The notes under the pieces were generated by a model that saw only the letters and a program-made list of their open reading frames with translations, did not search any database and was not told where the DNA came from. This document shows, one piece after another, positions 7,506 through 17,905 of a DNA stretch of 54,220 nucleotides. Numbering within the stretch: the first letter of the stretch is position 1; each line of letters opens with the position of its first letter. The stretch covers positions 61,134-115,353 of the forward strand of contig NZ_WVVV01000008.1 of NCBI RefSeq assembly GCF_012911015.1, written 5' to 3'. The DNA is from Chelativorans sp. ZYF759. Lineage in GTDB: Bacteria > Pseudomonadota > Alphaproteobacteria > Rhizobiales > Rhizobiaceae. Made by a program: the position numbers and the translations under genes.

Positions 7506-9038
7506 ATGGTGCAAGCGGCGATCGAACTTGTCGGCATCAACAAGAGCTTCGGCGCCGTCCACGCCAACAAGGACATCGATCTCAAGATCGAGAAGGGCAC
7601 CATTCACGGCATCATCGGCGAGAACGGGGCCGGCAAGTCGACGCTGATGTCGATCCTGTACGGCTTCTACCAGGCCGATTCCGGCGAGATCCGCGTCGAT
7701 GGCCGGCCGACCACGATCAACTCGCCCGACGACGCCATCAAGCAGGGCATCGGCATGGTGCATCAGCACTTCATGCTGGTGCAGAACTTCTCCGTCATCG
7801 AGAACGTGATCCTCGGCGCCGAGGGCGAGGCGCTTCTGAAGTCCTCGCTCGCCAAGGCACGTTCCGAACTGCGGCGGCTGGAGCGCGAATACGGGCTCGA
7901 GGTCAGTGCCGATGCGATCATCGAGGAGCTGCCGGTCGGGCTGCAGCAGCGCGTGGAGATCCTCAAGGCGCTCTATCGCGGCGCCGAGATCCTGATCCTT
8001 GACGAGCCCACCGGCGTGCTGACGCCGGCCGAGGCCGACCACCTCTTCCGCATCCTGGCCCAGCTCAAGGAGCAGGGAAAGACGGTGGTGCTGATCACCC
8101 ACAAGCTGCGCGAGATCATGGCGATCACCGACAATGTCTCGGTCATGCGCCAGGGCCAGATGGTGGCCACCCGCAAGACGGGCGAGACCACGGTGGAGGA
8201 ACTGGCCGAGCTGATGGTCGGCCGCCGCGTGCTCTTGCGCGTCGACAAGGGCGAGGCGCGGCCGGGCGAGGTCAGGCTGTCGGTCAGGAACCTCACCGTC
8301 GTGGATTCGCGCGGCGTGACGGTGGTCAACGACGTCTCCTTCGATGTGCGCGGCGGCGAGATTGTCGGCATCGCAGGCGTGGCCGGCAACGGCCAGTCGC
8401 AGCTCCTGGAGACCATATCCGGCATCCGGCAGGCCAAATCCGGCCAGGTGCTGCTCAACGGCGAGCCGATCGACGTGACGGGCAATGCCGATCCGGGCGA
8501 GCTTCGCGACCGCGGCCTGGCCCACGTGCCGGAAGACCGCCATTATGTCGGCCTCGTGCTGCCCTTCGAGGAGTACGAGAACTCCATGCTGGGCTATCAC
8601 GACCGCGACTTCTACCTGCGCGGACCCTTCCTCGACATCGAGGCCATCCGCGCCGACGCCCGCGACAAGATCGAGAAATACGACATCCGCCCGCCCAACG
8701 AACGGCTGAAGACCGCCAATTTCTCGGGCGGAAACCAGCAGAAGATCGTGCTGGCCCGCGAGATGGAGAAGGACCCCAACGTGCTTGTCGTGGGTCAGCC
8801 GACGCGCGGCGTCGATGTCGGCGCGATCGAATTCATCCACCGCCGCCTGATCGACATGCGCGACCAGGGCAAGGCGGTGCTCCTCGTCTCGGTCGAACTC
8901 GACGAGATCCGCGCCCTGTCGGACCGCATATTGGTCATGTTCGACGGCCGCGTGGTCGGCGAGCGCGACAGCGATGCCGACGAGGGCGAACTGGGACTGC
9001 TCATGGCGGGCGTGGAATCGAGAGAGGCGGCGGAATAA
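7506..9038 (+). CDS. Nucleoside ABC transporter, duplicated ATP-binding subunit
   Basis: The 510-residue protein is a tandem ATPase of the sugar/BMP type. Domain 1 has Walker [10 protein letters not shown] (residues 38-46), the signature-like [11 protein letters not shown] and Walker [12 protein letters not shown]. Domain 2 has the degenerate Walker A VAGNGQSQ and the signature FSGGNQQK, typical of this class, in which one site is weak. It powers nucleoside uptake with the two permeases that follow and the BMP binding protein at 949-1941. ATG 7506 was chosen over an upstream in-frame start at 7446. The stop overlaps the next start by one base (TAATG). A weak promoter-like pair TTGGCA (7446-7451) / TAGCGT (7469-7474) lies upstream. 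Confidence 0.93.
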   Translation: MVQAAIELVGINKSFGAVHANKDIDLKIEKGTIHGIIGENGAGKSTLMSILYGFYQADSGEIRVDGRPTTINSPDDAIKQGIGMVHQHFMLVQNFSVIENVILGAEGEALLKSSLAKARSELRRLEREYGLEVSADAIIEELPVGLQQRVEILKALYRGAEILILDEPTGVLTPAEADHLFRILAQLKEQGKTVVLITHKLREIMAITDNVSVMRQGQMVATRKTGETTVEELAELMVGRRVLLRVDKGEARPGEVRLSVRNLTVVDSRGVTVVNDVSFDVRGGEIVGIAGVAGNGQSQLLETISGIRQAKSGQVLLNGEPIDVTGNADPGELRDRGLAHVPEDRHYVGLVLPFEEYENSMLGYHDRDFYLRGPFLDIEAIRADARDKIEKYDIRPPNERLKTANFSGGNQQKIVLAREMEKDPNVLVVGQPTRGVDVGAIEFIHRRLIDMRDQGKAVLLVSVELDEIRALSDRILVMFDGRVVGERDSDADEGELGLLMAGVESREAAE

Positions 9039-10177
9039 TGGCGATTCCACATGGAAAGCTGCCCGGCTGGGCCGATTACGGGCTGCTGCCGCTGATCAAC
9101 GTCATCGTGGCCTTCAGCGTTTCAGGTCTGGTCGTGCTTCTGGCCGGCGAGAGCCCGGTTCGCGCGGCGTCGCTTCTGGTCGAAGGCGCCTTCGGCAGCG
9201 GCCAGAACATCGCCTACACGCTCTATTACGCGACGAGCTTCATCTTCACGGGCCTGGCGGTGGCGGTGGCGTTTCATGGCGGGTTGTTCAACATCGGGGG
9301 CGAGGGGCAGGCCTATGTCGGCGGGCTCGGCGTGGCGCTGGTGTGCCTGTGGCTCGATACGCTCGTGCCCTGGTGGATCACCTTCCCGGTGGCCATCCTG
9401 GGCGCTGCCCTGGCGGGCGCGGCCTGGGCCTTCATCCCCGCTATCCTGCAGGCCAAGCGCGGCAGCCACGTCGTCATCACCACCATCATGTTCAACTTCA
9501 TCGCCGCCAGCCTGATGGTCTATCTTCTTGTCGGTCCGCTGAAGCCGGCCGGCCAGATGGCCCCGCAGACCCGCACCTTCTTCGAAGGCGGGCAATTGCC
9601 CAAGTTGAACTGGATGCTCGAGGCCTTCGGCTTCACGATCCGCTCATCACCGCTCAACATCTCATTCCTGCTGGCCCTGGTCTGCGCCTTCCTTGTCTGG
9701 ATTCTGATCTGGCGCACGCGGCTCGGCTACGAGATCCGCACGCAGGGCCACAGCCCGAAGGCGGCACGCTACGCGGGTATCGGCGAGGCGCGCATCGTCG
9801 TCATCACCATGCTGATCTCCGGCGCGCTGGCCGGCATGATGGCGCTTAATCCCGTCATGGGCGACACCAACCGCCTGCAGCTCGATTTTGTCACCGGTGC
9901 CGGCTTCGTGGGCATCGCGGTCGCCCTCATGGGCCGCTCGCATCCCGCCGGCATCGTGCCCGCTGCAATCCTTTTCGGCATGCTCTATCAGGGCGGCGCC
10001 GAAATCGCCTTCATGATGCCGAATATCAGCCGCGACATGATCGTCATCATTCAGGGGCTCGTGATCCTGTTCGCCGGGGCGCTGGAGCACATGTTCCGGC
10101 CATGGCTGGCGGCCGCCTTCGCAAGCGTGAGCCCGCGATCCGTCGGACTGGGCCGCACCGGCAGGGAGGGCGCGTGA
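9038..10177 (+). CDS. Nucleoside ABC transporter permease 1
   Basis: This 379-residue inner-membrane protein has about nine hydrophobic helices and the BMP-type permease motif [15 protein letters not shown] near residue 87. It also has the coupling region [22 protein letters not shown] that meets the ATPase. It is the larger of the two permeases, as usual for BmpB/YufP-type pairs. It starts one base inside the ATPase stop and is followed after one base by the second permease. Confidence 0.93.
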   Translation: MAIPHGKLPGWADYGLLPLINVIVAFSVSGLVVLLAGESPVRAASLLVEGAFGSGQNIAYTLYYATSFIFTGLAVAVAFHGGLFNIGGEGQAYVGGLGVALVCLWLDTLVPWWITFPVAILGAALAGAAWAFIPAILQAKRGSHVVITTIMFNFIAASLMVYLLVGPLKPAGQMAPQTRTFFEGGQLPKLNWMLEAFGFTIRSSPLNISFLLALVCAFLVWILIWRTRLGYEIRTQGHSPKAARYAGIGEARIVVITMLISGALAGMMALNPVMGDTNRLQLDFVTGAGFVGIAVALMGRSHPAGIVPAAILFGMLYQGGAEIAFMMPNISRDMIVIIQGLVILFAGALEHMFRPWLAAAFASVSPRSVGLGRTGREGA

Positions 10178-10178
10178 C

Positions 10179-11150
10179 ATGGAAGTCGTAACCTTCTTCG
10201 CCCAGGTCTTCGATTCCACGATCAGGCTGTCGATCCCACTGCTGTTTGCCTGTCTTGCCGGTCTCTTTTCCGAGCGGGCGGGCGTCTTCGACATCGGTCT
10301 TGAAGGCAAGATGCTGGCGGCGGCCTTCGCCGGCGCGGCCATGGCCGCCGTCTACGGCAATCCCTGGCTGGGCCTGATGGCGGCCATCGTCGTCTCCACC
10401 GCCTTCGCGCTGGTCCACGGCTTCGCCTCCATCACCAATCGCGGCAACCAGATCGTGTCGGGCGTGGCGATCAACTTCATCGCGGCCGGGGCCACCGTCA
10501 TTCTGGGGCAGGCATGGTTCATGCAGGGCGGGCGCACGCCCTCGCTGACCGGCGACCAGCGTTTTACGGCGATCACCCTGCCTTTCGCCAGCGAGCTGCG
10601 CGGCGTCCCCATCATCGGCGAGATCTACTCGGTCGTCCTGTCCGGCCATTCGATCCTGGTCTATATCGCCTTCTTCATGGTCTTCTTCTCGTGGTGGGTG
10701 CTCTTCCGCACCCGTTTCGGGCTGCGGCTCAGGGCGGTCGGCGAAAATCCGGCCGCCGTCGACACGGCCGGCATTTCGGTCGCCTGGCTGCGCTACCGCG
10801 CGGTGATCTGCACCGGCATCCTGTGTGGTTTCGCCGGCGCCTATCTGTCGATGTCCATCGGGGCCGGCTTCGTGAAGGACATGACGGCGGGCCGCGGCTT
10901 CATCGCGCTGGCCGCCCTCATCTTCGCCAAATGGCGGCCCGGCCCGGCCATGCTCGCCTGCCTGCTATTCGGCTTCCTCGACGCCATCTCCATCCGACTG
11001 CAGGGAACGCCGCTGCCGATGGTCGGCCGCGTGCCGGCACAGTTCCTCCAGGCGCTGCCCTACGTGCTCACCGTGGTCCTTCTGGCGGGCTTCATTGGCC
11101 GGGCCATCCCGCCGCGCGCCGGCGGCGTGCCCTATGTGAAGGAGCGATGA
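10179..11150 (+). CDS. Nucleoside ABC transporter permease 2
   Basis: The second permease has 323 residues and again about nine helices. It carries FDIGLEGKMLAAAFAGA and the ATPase-contact loop TRFGLRLRAVGENPAAVDTAG, matching YufQ-type subunits. It forms the channel with permease 1. Its stop codon overlaps the cytidine deaminase start, tying uptake to catabolism in one transcript. Confidence 0.93.
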   Translation: MEVVTFFAQVFDSTIRLSIPLLFACLAGLFSERAGVFDIGLEGKMLAAAFAGAAMAAVYGNPWLGLMAAIVVSTAFALVHGFASITNRGNQIVSGVAINFIAAGATVILGQAWFMQGGRTPSLTGDQRFTAITLPFASELRGVPIIGEIYSVVLSGHSILVYIAFFMVFFSWWVLFRTRFGLRLRAVGENPAAVDTAGISVAWLRYRAVICTGILCGFAGAYLSMSIGAGFVKDMTAGRGFIALAALIFAKWRPGPAMLACLLFGFLDAISIRLQGTPLPMVGRVPAQFLQALPYVLTVVLLAGFIGRAIPPRAGGVPYVKER

Positions 11151-11542
11151 TGAGCCACGATCTGTTCGAGGCCGCCCGCGCGGCGATGGAAAAGGCCCAC
11201 GCGCCCTATTCGCGTTTTCCCGTCGGGGCGGCGTTGCGCACGGAGGACGGCCGCGTCTTCGCGGGGTGCAACATCGAGAACGCGTCCTTTCCCGAAGGCT
11301 GGTGCGCCGAGACCACCGCACTCGGCCATTACGTGATGGGCGGCGGCGGCCGCATCACCGAGATTGCCGTGGTGGCCGAGAAGATGGACCGCATCACCCC
11401 CTGCGGCGGTTGCCGCCAGCGGCTGGCCGAGTTTGCCGGGCCAGAGGCGAAGCTGCACCTATGCGACGGCAATGGCGTGGTCGAAACGCTGACCATGGCC
11501 GACATCCTGCCGCTTGGCTTTCGAGGAGACGACCTGAAATGA
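11147..11542 (+). CDS. cdd: Cytidine deaminase
   Basis: The enzyme deaminates cytidine and deoxycytidine to uridine and deoxyuridine. Zinc ligands are visible in CAETTA (with catalytic Glu) and PCGGCRQ, and NIENASFPEG binds substrate. The length of 131 aa fits the tetrameric T-CDA class. ATG 11147 overlaps the permease stop; ATG 11150 is equally possible and is better spaced from GGAG. Its own stop overlaps punA by 4 bases. Confidence 0.95.
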   Translation: MMSHDLFEAARAAMEKAHAPYSRFPVGAALRTEDGRVFAGCNIENASFPEGWCAETTALGHYVMGGGGRITEIAVVAEKMDRITPCGGCRQRLAEFAGPEAKLHLCDGNGVVETLTMADILPLGFRGDDLK

Positions 11543-12342
11543 AGCAGGCGATTGACCGCTTGGTGGAACGGCTCGACGGCCGCGCGCCCGAAATGGCGCT
11601 GGTGCTGGGCTCCGGGCTGGGCTCGCTTGCGGGCGAAGTGGAGAATGCGGTGCGCATTCCCTATGGCGAGTTGCCGGGCTTTCCCGAGAGCGGGGTCACC
11701 GGCCATGCCGGCGAGGTCGTGGCGGGCCGGCTTTCAGGTACGGACGTGCTGGTCCTGTCCGGCCGCGCCCACTATTACGAGCACGGCAATGCCGCCGCCA
11801 TGCGCCCCGTCCTGGAAACGCTGGCCGGTATCGGCATCGGCAAGCTTCTGCTGACCAACGCGGCCGGGTCGCTGCGTGAGGACATGGCGCCGGGCTCGGT
11901 CATGCTGATCAGCGACCATATCAACTTCTCGGGCTCCAACCCCTTGTTCGGCGAGCCGACCGACCGGCGCTTCGTCGGCATGACGGAGGCTTACGACGCC
12001 GAGCTTCGGGCCGGCCTCAAGCGTGCCGCCGTGGCCACCGGCATCGATCTTCACGAAGGCGTCTATATGTGGTTTTCCGGCCCGTCCTTCGAGACCCCGG
12101 CGGAGATCCGCATGGCGCGCGTGCTGGGCGCCGATGCGGTCGGCATGTCGACCGTGCCGGAGGTGATCCTCGCCCGCTTCCTGGGACTCCGGGTCGCGGC
12201 CTGTTCGGTCATCACCAATCTGGCGGCCGGCATGACGGGGCAGGAGCTTTCCCACGACGAAACCAAGGAGGTCGCGCCGCTGGGCGGCCGGCGGCTGGCA
12301 GCGATCCTCAAGGCAATGCTCGCCGAGGGCCGGACGGGCTAA
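11539..12342 (+). CDS. punA: Purine-nucleoside phosphorylase (trimeric type)
   Basis: This 267-residue enzyme splits purine (deoxy)nucleosides with phosphate into base and (deoxy)ribose-1-phosphate. Family landmarks are VLGSGLGSLA (phosphate loop), SGRAHYYEHG, LTNAAGSL, SDHINFSGSNPL, GPSFETPAEIR and ADAVGMSTVPE. These place it in the PNP/MTAP trimeric family, where guanosine and inosine are the usual substrates. It overlaps cdd by 4 bases and is followed by deoA after 2 bases. Confidence 0.93.
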   Translation: MKQAIDRLVERLDGRAPEMALVLGSGLGSLAGEVENAVRIPYGELPGFPESGVTGHAGEVVAGRLSGTDVLVLSGRAHYYEHGNAAAMRPVLETLAGIGIGKLLLTNAAGSLREDMAPGSVMLISDHINFSGSNPLFGEPTDRRFVGMTEAYDAELRAGLKRAAVATGIDLHEGVYMWFSGPSFETPAEIRMARVLGADAVGMSTVPEVILARFLGLRVAACSVITNLAAGMTGQELSHDETKEVAPLGGRRLAAILKAMLAEGRTG

Positions 12343-12344
12343 CC

Positions 12345-13664
12345 ATGCTCCCGCAAGAGATCATACGCCGCAAGCGCGACGGCGAACCCCTTTCACCCTC
12401 AGAGATTGCCGGGTTCGTCGCCGGACTCACCGACGGACGCTTCACCGATGCCCAGGTCTCGGCGATCGCCATGGCGATCTTCCTGAAAGGCATGGAGCGG
12501 GACGAGGCGGTGGCGCTGACGCTCGCGATGCGCGATTCCGGTGACAGGCTGGACTGGTCGGATCTGCCGGGCCCGGTCACCGACAAACACTCGACCGGCG
12601 GTGTCGGCGACAATGTCTCGCTGATGCTGGCGCCCATCGTGGCGGCCTGCGGCGCCTATGTGCCGATGATCTCCGGGCGCGGGCTCGGCCACACGGGCGG
12701 GACGCTCGACAAGATGGACTCGATCCCCGGCTATGCGAGCCAGCCCGACAATGCGCTGTTCGGGCGCACGGTGCGCGAATGCGGCTGCGCCATTATCGGT
12801 CAGACGGCCAGACTGGCCCCGGCGGATCGCCGTTTCTACGCCATTCGCGACGTCACCGGTACGGTTGAATCCATCCCGCTCATCACGGCCTCCATATTGT
12901 CCAAGAAGCTGGCGGCGGGTCTGGGTTCGCTGGTGCTCGACGTCAAGGTCGGCAATGGAGCCTTCATGTCGAAGGCCCGCGATGCCGCGAATCTGGCGCG
13001 CAGCCTCGTGGAGACGGCGGTGGGCGCCGGGCTTCCTGCCACCGCCCTGATGACCGACATGAACGAACCCCTGGCGTCGGCGGCCGGCAATGCCGTGGAA
13101 GCGATGAATGCCGTCGATTTCCTGACCGGCCGCCATCGCGATCCGCGCCTCGAAGAGGTCACGCTCGCGCTCGCCGCGGAAATGCTCGTGGCTGCCGGAA
13201 GGGCGTCTTCGCACCAGGATGCCGGCCTGCGAGCCCGCGACGCGCTCGACACCGGCAGTGCGGCCGAGATCTTCGGGAGGATGGTCGCCAGCCTTGGCGG
13301 GCCAACGGATTTCATGGAGACCTATCGCGACCTTCTCGAGATCGCGCCGGTGGAGCAGGCGGTCATGGCACCGGCCGATGGGTTCGTGATCGGCATCGAG
13401 ACACGCCATATCGGGCTGGCGGTGGTGGAACTCGGGGGCGGGCGCACCGACCCGTCGCTGCCCATCGACCACGGGGTGGGCATCACGCGCCTTCTTCCCG
13501 TCGGCGCCGAGGTCCGCGCGGGGGAAATGCTGGCCCTCATCCATGCGCGTACGCAGGATGCGGCCCGCGGCGCGGCGGCGGCCGTCGCCGGAGCCTACAG
13601 GATCGGGGAGGCCCGCCCACGTCGACCGGAGACGGTCCTGCGCCGGGTGACCGCGGCCGCCTGA
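12345..13664 (+). CDS. deoA: Thymidine (pyrimidine-nucleoside) phosphorylase
   Basis: The 439-residue enzyme converts thymidine and deoxyuridine to base and deoxyribose-1-phosphate. The catalytic stretch KHSTGGVGDN, followed by SGRGLGHTGGTLDKMDSIPG, is the signature of the family. Length matches the E. coli DeoA class (about 440). It is the last gene of the nucleoside uptake-catabolism operon and converges on upp, with 14 bases between the stop codons and no obvious terminator there. Confidence 0.95.
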   Translation: MLPQEIIRRKRDGEPLSPSEIAGFVAGLTDGRFTDAQVSAIAMAIFLKGMERDEAVALTLAMRDSGDRLDWSDLPGPVTDKHSTGGVGDNVSLMLAPIVAACGAYVPMISGRGLGHTGGTLDKMDSIPGYASQPDNALFGRTVRECGCAIIGQTARLAPADRRFYAIRDVTGTVESIPLITASILSKKLAAGLGSLVLDVKVGNGAFMSKARDAANLARSLVETAVGAGLPATALMTDMNEPLASAAGNAVEAMNAVDFLTGRHRDPRLEEVTLALAAEMLVAAGRASSHQDAGLRARDALDTGSAAEIFGRMVASLGGPTDFMETYRDLLEIAPVEQAVMAPADGFVIGIETRHIGLAVVELGGGRTDPSLPIDHGVGITRLLPVGAEVRAGEMLALIHARTQDAARGAAAAVAGAYRIGEARPRRPETVLRRVTAAA

Positions 13665-13678
13665 CCGGCCAGACTTCC

Positions 13679-14320
13679 TTATTTGGTGCCGTACATCCGG
13701 TCGCCGGCATCGCCCAGACCGGGCACGATATAGCCCTTCTCGTTGAGGTGGTCGTCGACGGATGCCGTGAAGACGGGAACATCGGGATGCGCGGCGTTGA
13801 AGCGCTCGATGCCTTCGGGTGCCGCCAGCAGGCAGAGATAGCGCAGATTGGTGGCGCCGCGCTCCTTGAGCTTGGTGACCGCCGCAATGGCGGAATTGGC
13901 TGTCGCCAGCATCGGATCGACGACGATCACGAGACGGTTGGCGAGATCCGTGGGCGCCTTGAAGAAATACTCGACCGCCTCCAGCGTGTCATGGTCGCGA
14001 TAGAGCCCGATATGGGCGACGCGGGCTGCCGGCACGAGGTCGAGCATGCCGTCGAGAAGCCCGTTGCCGGCGCGCAGAACGGAAGCGAAGACGAGCTTCT
14101 TGCCCTCCAGCGTCGGCGCGTCGATCGTCGTCAGCGGGGTCTCGACACGGCGCGTCGTCAGTTCCAGTTCGCGGGTCACCTCGTAGCAGAGGAGCAGCGA
14201 GATCTCGCGCAGGAGCCGCCGGAAGCTCGCCGTCGAGGTCTCCTTGTCGCGCATGATCGACAGCTTGTGCTGTACGAGGGGATGATCGACGACGGTGACG
14301 CCCTTGAGCTTCTTGTTCAT
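13679..14320 (-). CDS. upp: Uracil phosphoribosyltransferase
   Basis: The 213-residue enzyme makes UMP from uracil and PRPP, salvaging the uracil released by the opposed operon. The N-terminus ([13 protein letters not shown]), [10 protein letters not shown], the PRPP loop [12 protein letters not shown] (normally DPMLATGGSA, so the glycines are replaced here) and the C-terminal [13 protein letters not shown] are all characteristic. It lies 91 bases downstream of add on the same strand. Confidence 0.95.
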   Translation of the reverse strand: MNKKLKGVTVVDHPLVQHKLSIMRDKETSTASFRRLLREISLLLCYEVTRELELTTRRVETPLTTIDAPTLEGKKLVFASVLRAGNGLLDGMLDLVPAARVAHIGLYRDHDTLEAVEYFFKAPTDLANRLVIVVDPMLATANSAIAAVTKLKERGATNLRYLCLLAAPEGIERFNAAHPDVPVFTASVDDHLNEKGYIVPGLGDAGDRMYGTK

Positions 14321-14411
14321 GTTCTTGCCTTTTTCTGCCCGACCTGGCCGTCACCATAAACGGCCCGGCCCGATGGAGAAACCGGACCGGTCCCCGCAAA
14401 CCACAGCTTTG

Positions 14412-15386
14412 TCAGCTTTCGCCCGGCGCCAGACGCGACAAAAGGGCAGCCCGCGTCTCTTCGTCGACGAAAGCTGCCGCGATGGCGGTGCGCGTCACCT
14501 CCAGAAGAGCGGGGCGGTCGAGGCCGAAATGCTCGGCCGCCACCTCGTATTCGCGCTTCAGCGTCGTCCAGAAATAGGGTGGGTCGTCGGAATTGAGGGT
14601 CACCCGGCAGCCGGCATCGCGCAGTTTGGCGAAGGGGTGAGCGGCGAAGCTTGCGAAGACCTTGAGTTCGATATTGGAGACCGGGCAGATTTCGAGCACC
14701 ACGCCCTCGTCCGCGATGCGGGCCACGAGATCGGCGTTCTCGATGGCGCGCACGCCGTGACCGATGCGGGTGGGCCGCAGATGGTCCATCGCGGCGGCAA
14801 CGCTTTCCCAGCCGGCAAGTTCGCCGGCATGGACGGTGATACCGAGCCCCGCTTCCCGGGCGATGTCGAAGGCGCGCGCAAAGTCGCGGGGATGGCCGCT
14901 CCGCTCCTCGCCCGCCATGCCGAAGCCGGTGACCAGCGGATGGCCGCATTCGACCGCAAATCGTGCCGCTGCCTCGACCGAGCCGACGCCGAAATGACGC
15001 ACCCCGGTGACGATCATGCGGGCCTCGATGCCGGTCTTAGCCTTTGCGCGGAGGATGCCTTCGCCGAGCCCGTCCGTATAGGCCAGGGGCGAGAGGCCGG
15101 CGCGGCTGGCGTGATCGGGCGAGGTGAAGAACTCCGAATAGACGGCACCGTCCGCGGCAAGGCTCGTCAGATAGGTCTCGGCCAGAAGCGCGTAATCCTC
15201 CTGTGTCCTGAACAGGCCGGCGGCGGCGTCATAGGCGGCGAGGAAAGAGGTGAAGTCGCTCCACACGAACGAGCCGTCGCGGATGAAGGCGGACATGTCG
15301 ACGCCGTATTTTTGCGCCTGCCGCAGGACGAGTTCGGGCGCCGCGGCCCCTTCGATATGGCAATGGATCTCGGCTTTGGGCAGCAT
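14412..15386 (-). CDS. add: Adenosine deaminase
   Basis: The 324-residue enzyme converts adenosine to inosine, feeding PunA. Zinc and catalytic motifs are present: [11 protein letters not shown] (usually HxHLDG), VHAGE with the catalytic Glu, IGHG, and SDDPPYF near the end. Some alphaproteobacterial members of this branch deaminate adenine instead, so adenine deaminase is an alternative. ATG 15386 has AGAGGT upstream. The frame stays open far upstream into ubiE on the other strand; this is an antisense shadow and was not used. Confidence 0.9.
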   Translation of the reverse strand: MLPKAEIHCHIEGAAAPELVLRQAQKYGVDMSAFIRDGSFVWSDFTSFLAAYDAAAGLFRTQEDYALLAETYLTSLAADGAVYSEFFTSPDHASRAGLSPLAYTDGLGEGILRAKAKTGIEARMIVTGVRHFGVGSVEAAARFAVECGHPLVTGFGMAGEERSGHPRDFARAFDIAREAGLGITVHAGELAGWESVAAAMDHLRPTRIGHGVRAIENADLVARIADEGVVLEICPVSNIELKVFASFAAHPFAKLRDAGCRVTLNSDDPPYFWTTLKREYEVAAEHFGLDRPALLEVTRTAIAAAFVDEETRAALLSRLAPGES

Positions 15387-15497
15387 CACGACCTCTGATG
15401 GGCAAGATGGGGCGCGGCCGATGACCGCGCCCGGCAACGATAGCGCCGGGAAACGTGTTGGGCTATGGTCCGCGCGATTTGCAACAGGTATGCCACC

Positions 15498-16271
15498 ATG
15501 ACCGACCGAGCCGCCAGCACCGGCGCGATGGAAACTTCCTTCGGATACCGCACCGTCGAGAAGGGGCAGAAGCAGCCTCTGGTCGACGACGTCTTCCGCA
15601 AGGTCGCCGAACGCTACGATCTGATGAACGACATCATGTCGGCGGGCCTTCACCGTGTGTGGAAGGATGCGATGGTCGGCTGGCTCAATCCGCCCAAGCG
15701 CCCCGGCTGGCGCTCGCTCGACGTGGCGGGCGGCACGGGCGACATCGCCTTCCGCATCTTCGAGGCTTCGCACCGGCAGGCCGACGTGACCGTGCTCGAC
15801 ATCAACGGGTTGATGCTGGAGGTGGGTCGCGAACGGGCCCACAAGCGCGGCTTCGGCGACGCGCTGGCCTTTGTGGAGGCGAATGCCGAGGAACTGCCCT
15901 TCGAGGACAACAGCTTCGACGCCTACACGATCGCCTTCGGCATCCGCAACGTGCCGCGCATCGAGACGGCGCTGGCCGAAGCGCACCGGGTGCTGAAGAC
16001 CGGCGGCCGCTTCCTGTGCCTGGAATTCTCCGAGGTCGACATGCCGCTGCTCGACAAGGCCTATGAGGCCTGGTCGTTCCACGCCATTCCGCGTATCGGG
16101 CAGGCGGTGGCGGGCGATGGCGAGCCCTATCGCTACCTCGTGGAATCGATCCGCAAGTTTCCCAGACCCGAAGCCTTTGGCGCGATGATCGGCAAGGCCG
16201 GCTTCGATCGCGTCAGCTGGCGCGGCATGACGGGCGGCATCGCCACCATCCACTCGGCCTGGAAGCTGTGA
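15498..16271 (+). CDS. ubiE: Ubiquinone/menaquinone biosynthesis C-methyltransferase UbiE
   Basis: This SAM-dependent methyltransferase adds the C-methyl group in ubiquinone synthesis. It carries [27 protein letters not shown]-binding motif [13 protein letters not shown], and [17 protein letters not shown], all diagnostic. The chosen start ATG 15498 gives 257 aa, the usual length; the frame is open 33 bases further upstream. It is followed after 13 bases by ubiB, a standard pair in this group. Confidence 0.95.
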   Translation: MTDRAASTGAMETSFGYRTVEKGQKQPLVDDVFRKVAERYDLMNDIMSAGLHRVWKDAMVGWLNPPKRPGWRSLDVAGGTGDIAFRIFEASHRQADVTVLDINGLMLEVGRERAHKRGFGDALAFVEANAEELPFEDNSFDAYTIAFGIRNVPRIETALAEAHRVLKTGGRFLCLEFSEVDMPLLDKAYEAWSFHAIPRIGQAVAGDGEPYRYLVESIRKFPRPEAFGAMIGKAGFDRVSWRGMTGGIATIHSAWKL

Positions 16272-16284
16272 GGCCGGTATCCGC

Positions 16285-17859
16285 ATGAGCACGCCCGGCG
16301 CCTATTTCCGGCTTCTGAGAGCCGGCTGGATTCTGGCACGCGAAGGCGTCTTCGCGGCGCTGCCGGGCGATCAGCTGACCGGCCCCGCGCATCTCGCCTG
16401 GCGGCTGTCGCGGCTCGTGGCGCGGCGGCGCTCCAAGGAGGATTCGCGGTCCGCGCGCATGTCCAAGGCGGTCGACAGGCTGGGCCCGTCCTATGTCAAG
16501 CTCGGCCAGTTCCTGGCAACGCGTCCCGATGTCGTGGGCGCGGACGTCGCCATGGACCTGGCCGAACTCCAGGACCGCATGAGCACGTTTCCGCGCGCGA
16601 TCGCGGTCACCTCGATCGAGGAATCGCTCGGCCGCAAGATCGACGACCTTTTTCTCGATTTCGGCGAGCCGATCGCCGCGGCCTCGATCGCCCAGGTCCA
16701 CCCGGCCGAGGTCGAGCGCGACGGTGTTCGCACCAAGGTCGCGGTCAAGGCGATCCGGCCGGGCGTTCGCCGGCGCTTCTTCAACGATCTGGAAAGCTAT
16801 TTTCTCGCCGCCCGCATGCAGGAGCGCTTCATGCCCGCCTCGCGGCGGCTGAGGCCGGTCGAGGTCACGCGCATGCTGGCCCAGACCACCAAGATCGAGA
16901 TGGATCTGCGGCTTGAAGCCGCCGCGCTGTCGGAACTTGGCGAGAACATCCGGCAGGATCCCGGTTTCCGCGTTCCCTGGGTGGACTGGGAACGCACCGG
17001 CCGCGACGTCGTCACCATGGAGTGGATCGACGGCATCAAGATGTCGAACATCGAGGCCCTGCGCGCGGCCGGCCATGACCTCAACGCGCTCAGCGTGACG
17101 GTCATCCAATCCTTCCTGCGCCATACGCTGCGCGACGGCTTCTTCCACGCCGACATGCATCCGGGCAATCTGTTCGTCGAAGCCGACGGCACGATCGTGG
17201 CGGTCGATTTCGGCATCGTGGGCCGTCTCGGCAAGAAGGAGCGGCGTTTCCTGGCCGAGATCCTCTACGGCTTCATCCGGCGGGATTATCTCCGCGTCGC
17301 CGAGGTTCATTTCGAGGCCGGCTACGTCCCGCCGATCCATGACGTTCATGCCTTTGCCCAGGCCATCCGCGCGATCGGCGAGCCGATCCACGGCCAGCCG
17401 GCCGAAACCATCTCGATGGCCAGGCTGCTGGCATTGCTTTTCGAGGTGACTGAAATCTTCGACATGCAGGCGCGGCCGGAGCTGGTTCTCCTGCAAAAGA
17501 CGATGGTCGTCGTCGAAGGCGTTGCGCGCAATCTCAACCCGTCCTTCAACATGTGGAAGGCGGCGGAGCCTGTCGTCGGGGACTGGATTCAGGGCAATCT
17601 CGGCCCGCGGGGTTTTCTGGAGGACACGCGCGACGGCGCGCTGGCGCTGGTCTCGCTGGCCCGCCAGGCCCCGGAACTGGCGGCCCGCGCCGAAAGGCTG
17701 TCGCGCGAGATCGACGCCATGGCCGAGAAGGGACTGCGCTTCGACGATGAGACGGCGCAGGCCATCGGCCGATCGGAAGCACGTCACACCCGCTCCGGCC
17801 GTATCGCGCTATGGGTCATTGCGGCGGCTCTGTTCTGGATCGCCTTGCAGATGGGCTGA
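16285..17859 (+). CDS. ubiB: UbiB, ABC1/ADCK-type atypical kinase of ubiquinone synthesis
   Basis: The 524-residue protein carries the ABC1 kinase-like fold: [13 protein letters not shown] (KxGQ motif), an alanine-rich nucleotide loop ([11 protein letters not shown]), VAVKAIRPG with the conserved Lys, and [23 protein letters not shown] with the catalytic and metal-binding Asp residues. A hydrophobic C-terminal segment ([18 protein letters not shown]) anchors it to the inner membrane. Despite old names as a hydroxylase, members are thought to be accessory ATPases for coenzyme Q synthesis. It is co-transcribed with ubiE. Confidence 0.95.
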   Translation: MSTPGAYFRLLRAGWILAREGVFAALPGDQLTGPAHLAWRLSRLVARRRSKEDSRSARMSKAVDRLGPSYVKLGQFLATRPDVVGADVAMDLAELQDRMSTFPRAIAVTSIEESLGRKIDDLFLDFGEPIAAASIAQVHPAEVERDGVRTKVAVKAIRPGVRRRFFNDLESYFLAARMQERFMPASRRLRPVEVTRMLAQTTKIEMDLRLEAAALSELGENIRQDPGFRVPWVDWERTGRDVVTMEWIDGIKMSNIEALRAAGHDLNALSVTVIQSFLRHTLRDGFFHADMHPGNLFVEADGTIVAVDFGIVGRLGKKERRFLAEILYGFIRRDYLRVAEVHFEAGYVPPIHDVHAFAQAIRAIGEPIHGQPAETISMARLLALLFEVTEIFDMQARPELVLLQKTMVVVEGVARNLNPSFNMWKAAEPVVGDWIQGNLGPRGFLEDTRDGALALVSLARQAPELAARAERLSREIDAMAEKGLRFDDETAQAIGRSEARHTRSGRIALWVIAAALFWIALQMG

Positions 17860-17860
17860 T

Positions 17861-17893
17861 TGACTGCAATGCCTACATTGCAGTCATTCTTCC
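17861..17893 (+). terminator. Perfect inverted repeat / terminator after ubiB
   Basis: An 11-bp perfect inverted repeat (TGACTGCAATG, loop CCTA, CATTGCAGTCA, 17861-17886) begins one base after the ubiB stop and is followed by TTCTTCC. It is less GC-rich than the other terminators here, and a protein-binding role is not excluded. Confidence 0.6.
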
Positions 17894-17905
17894 TGCTGCT
17901 GCTTC

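Noticed and set aside
7394-7603. 70-residue N-terminal extension of the iron-type alcohol dehydrogenase
   Set aside because: It would overlap the start of the divergent ABC ATPase gene, and the family normally starts at about the later ATG.
15387-16292. 300-residue N-terminal extension of add
   Set aside because: It runs antisense through ubiE. The adenosine deaminase proper begins at ATG 15386 with its own ribosome site and the conserved HCHIEGA near the start.
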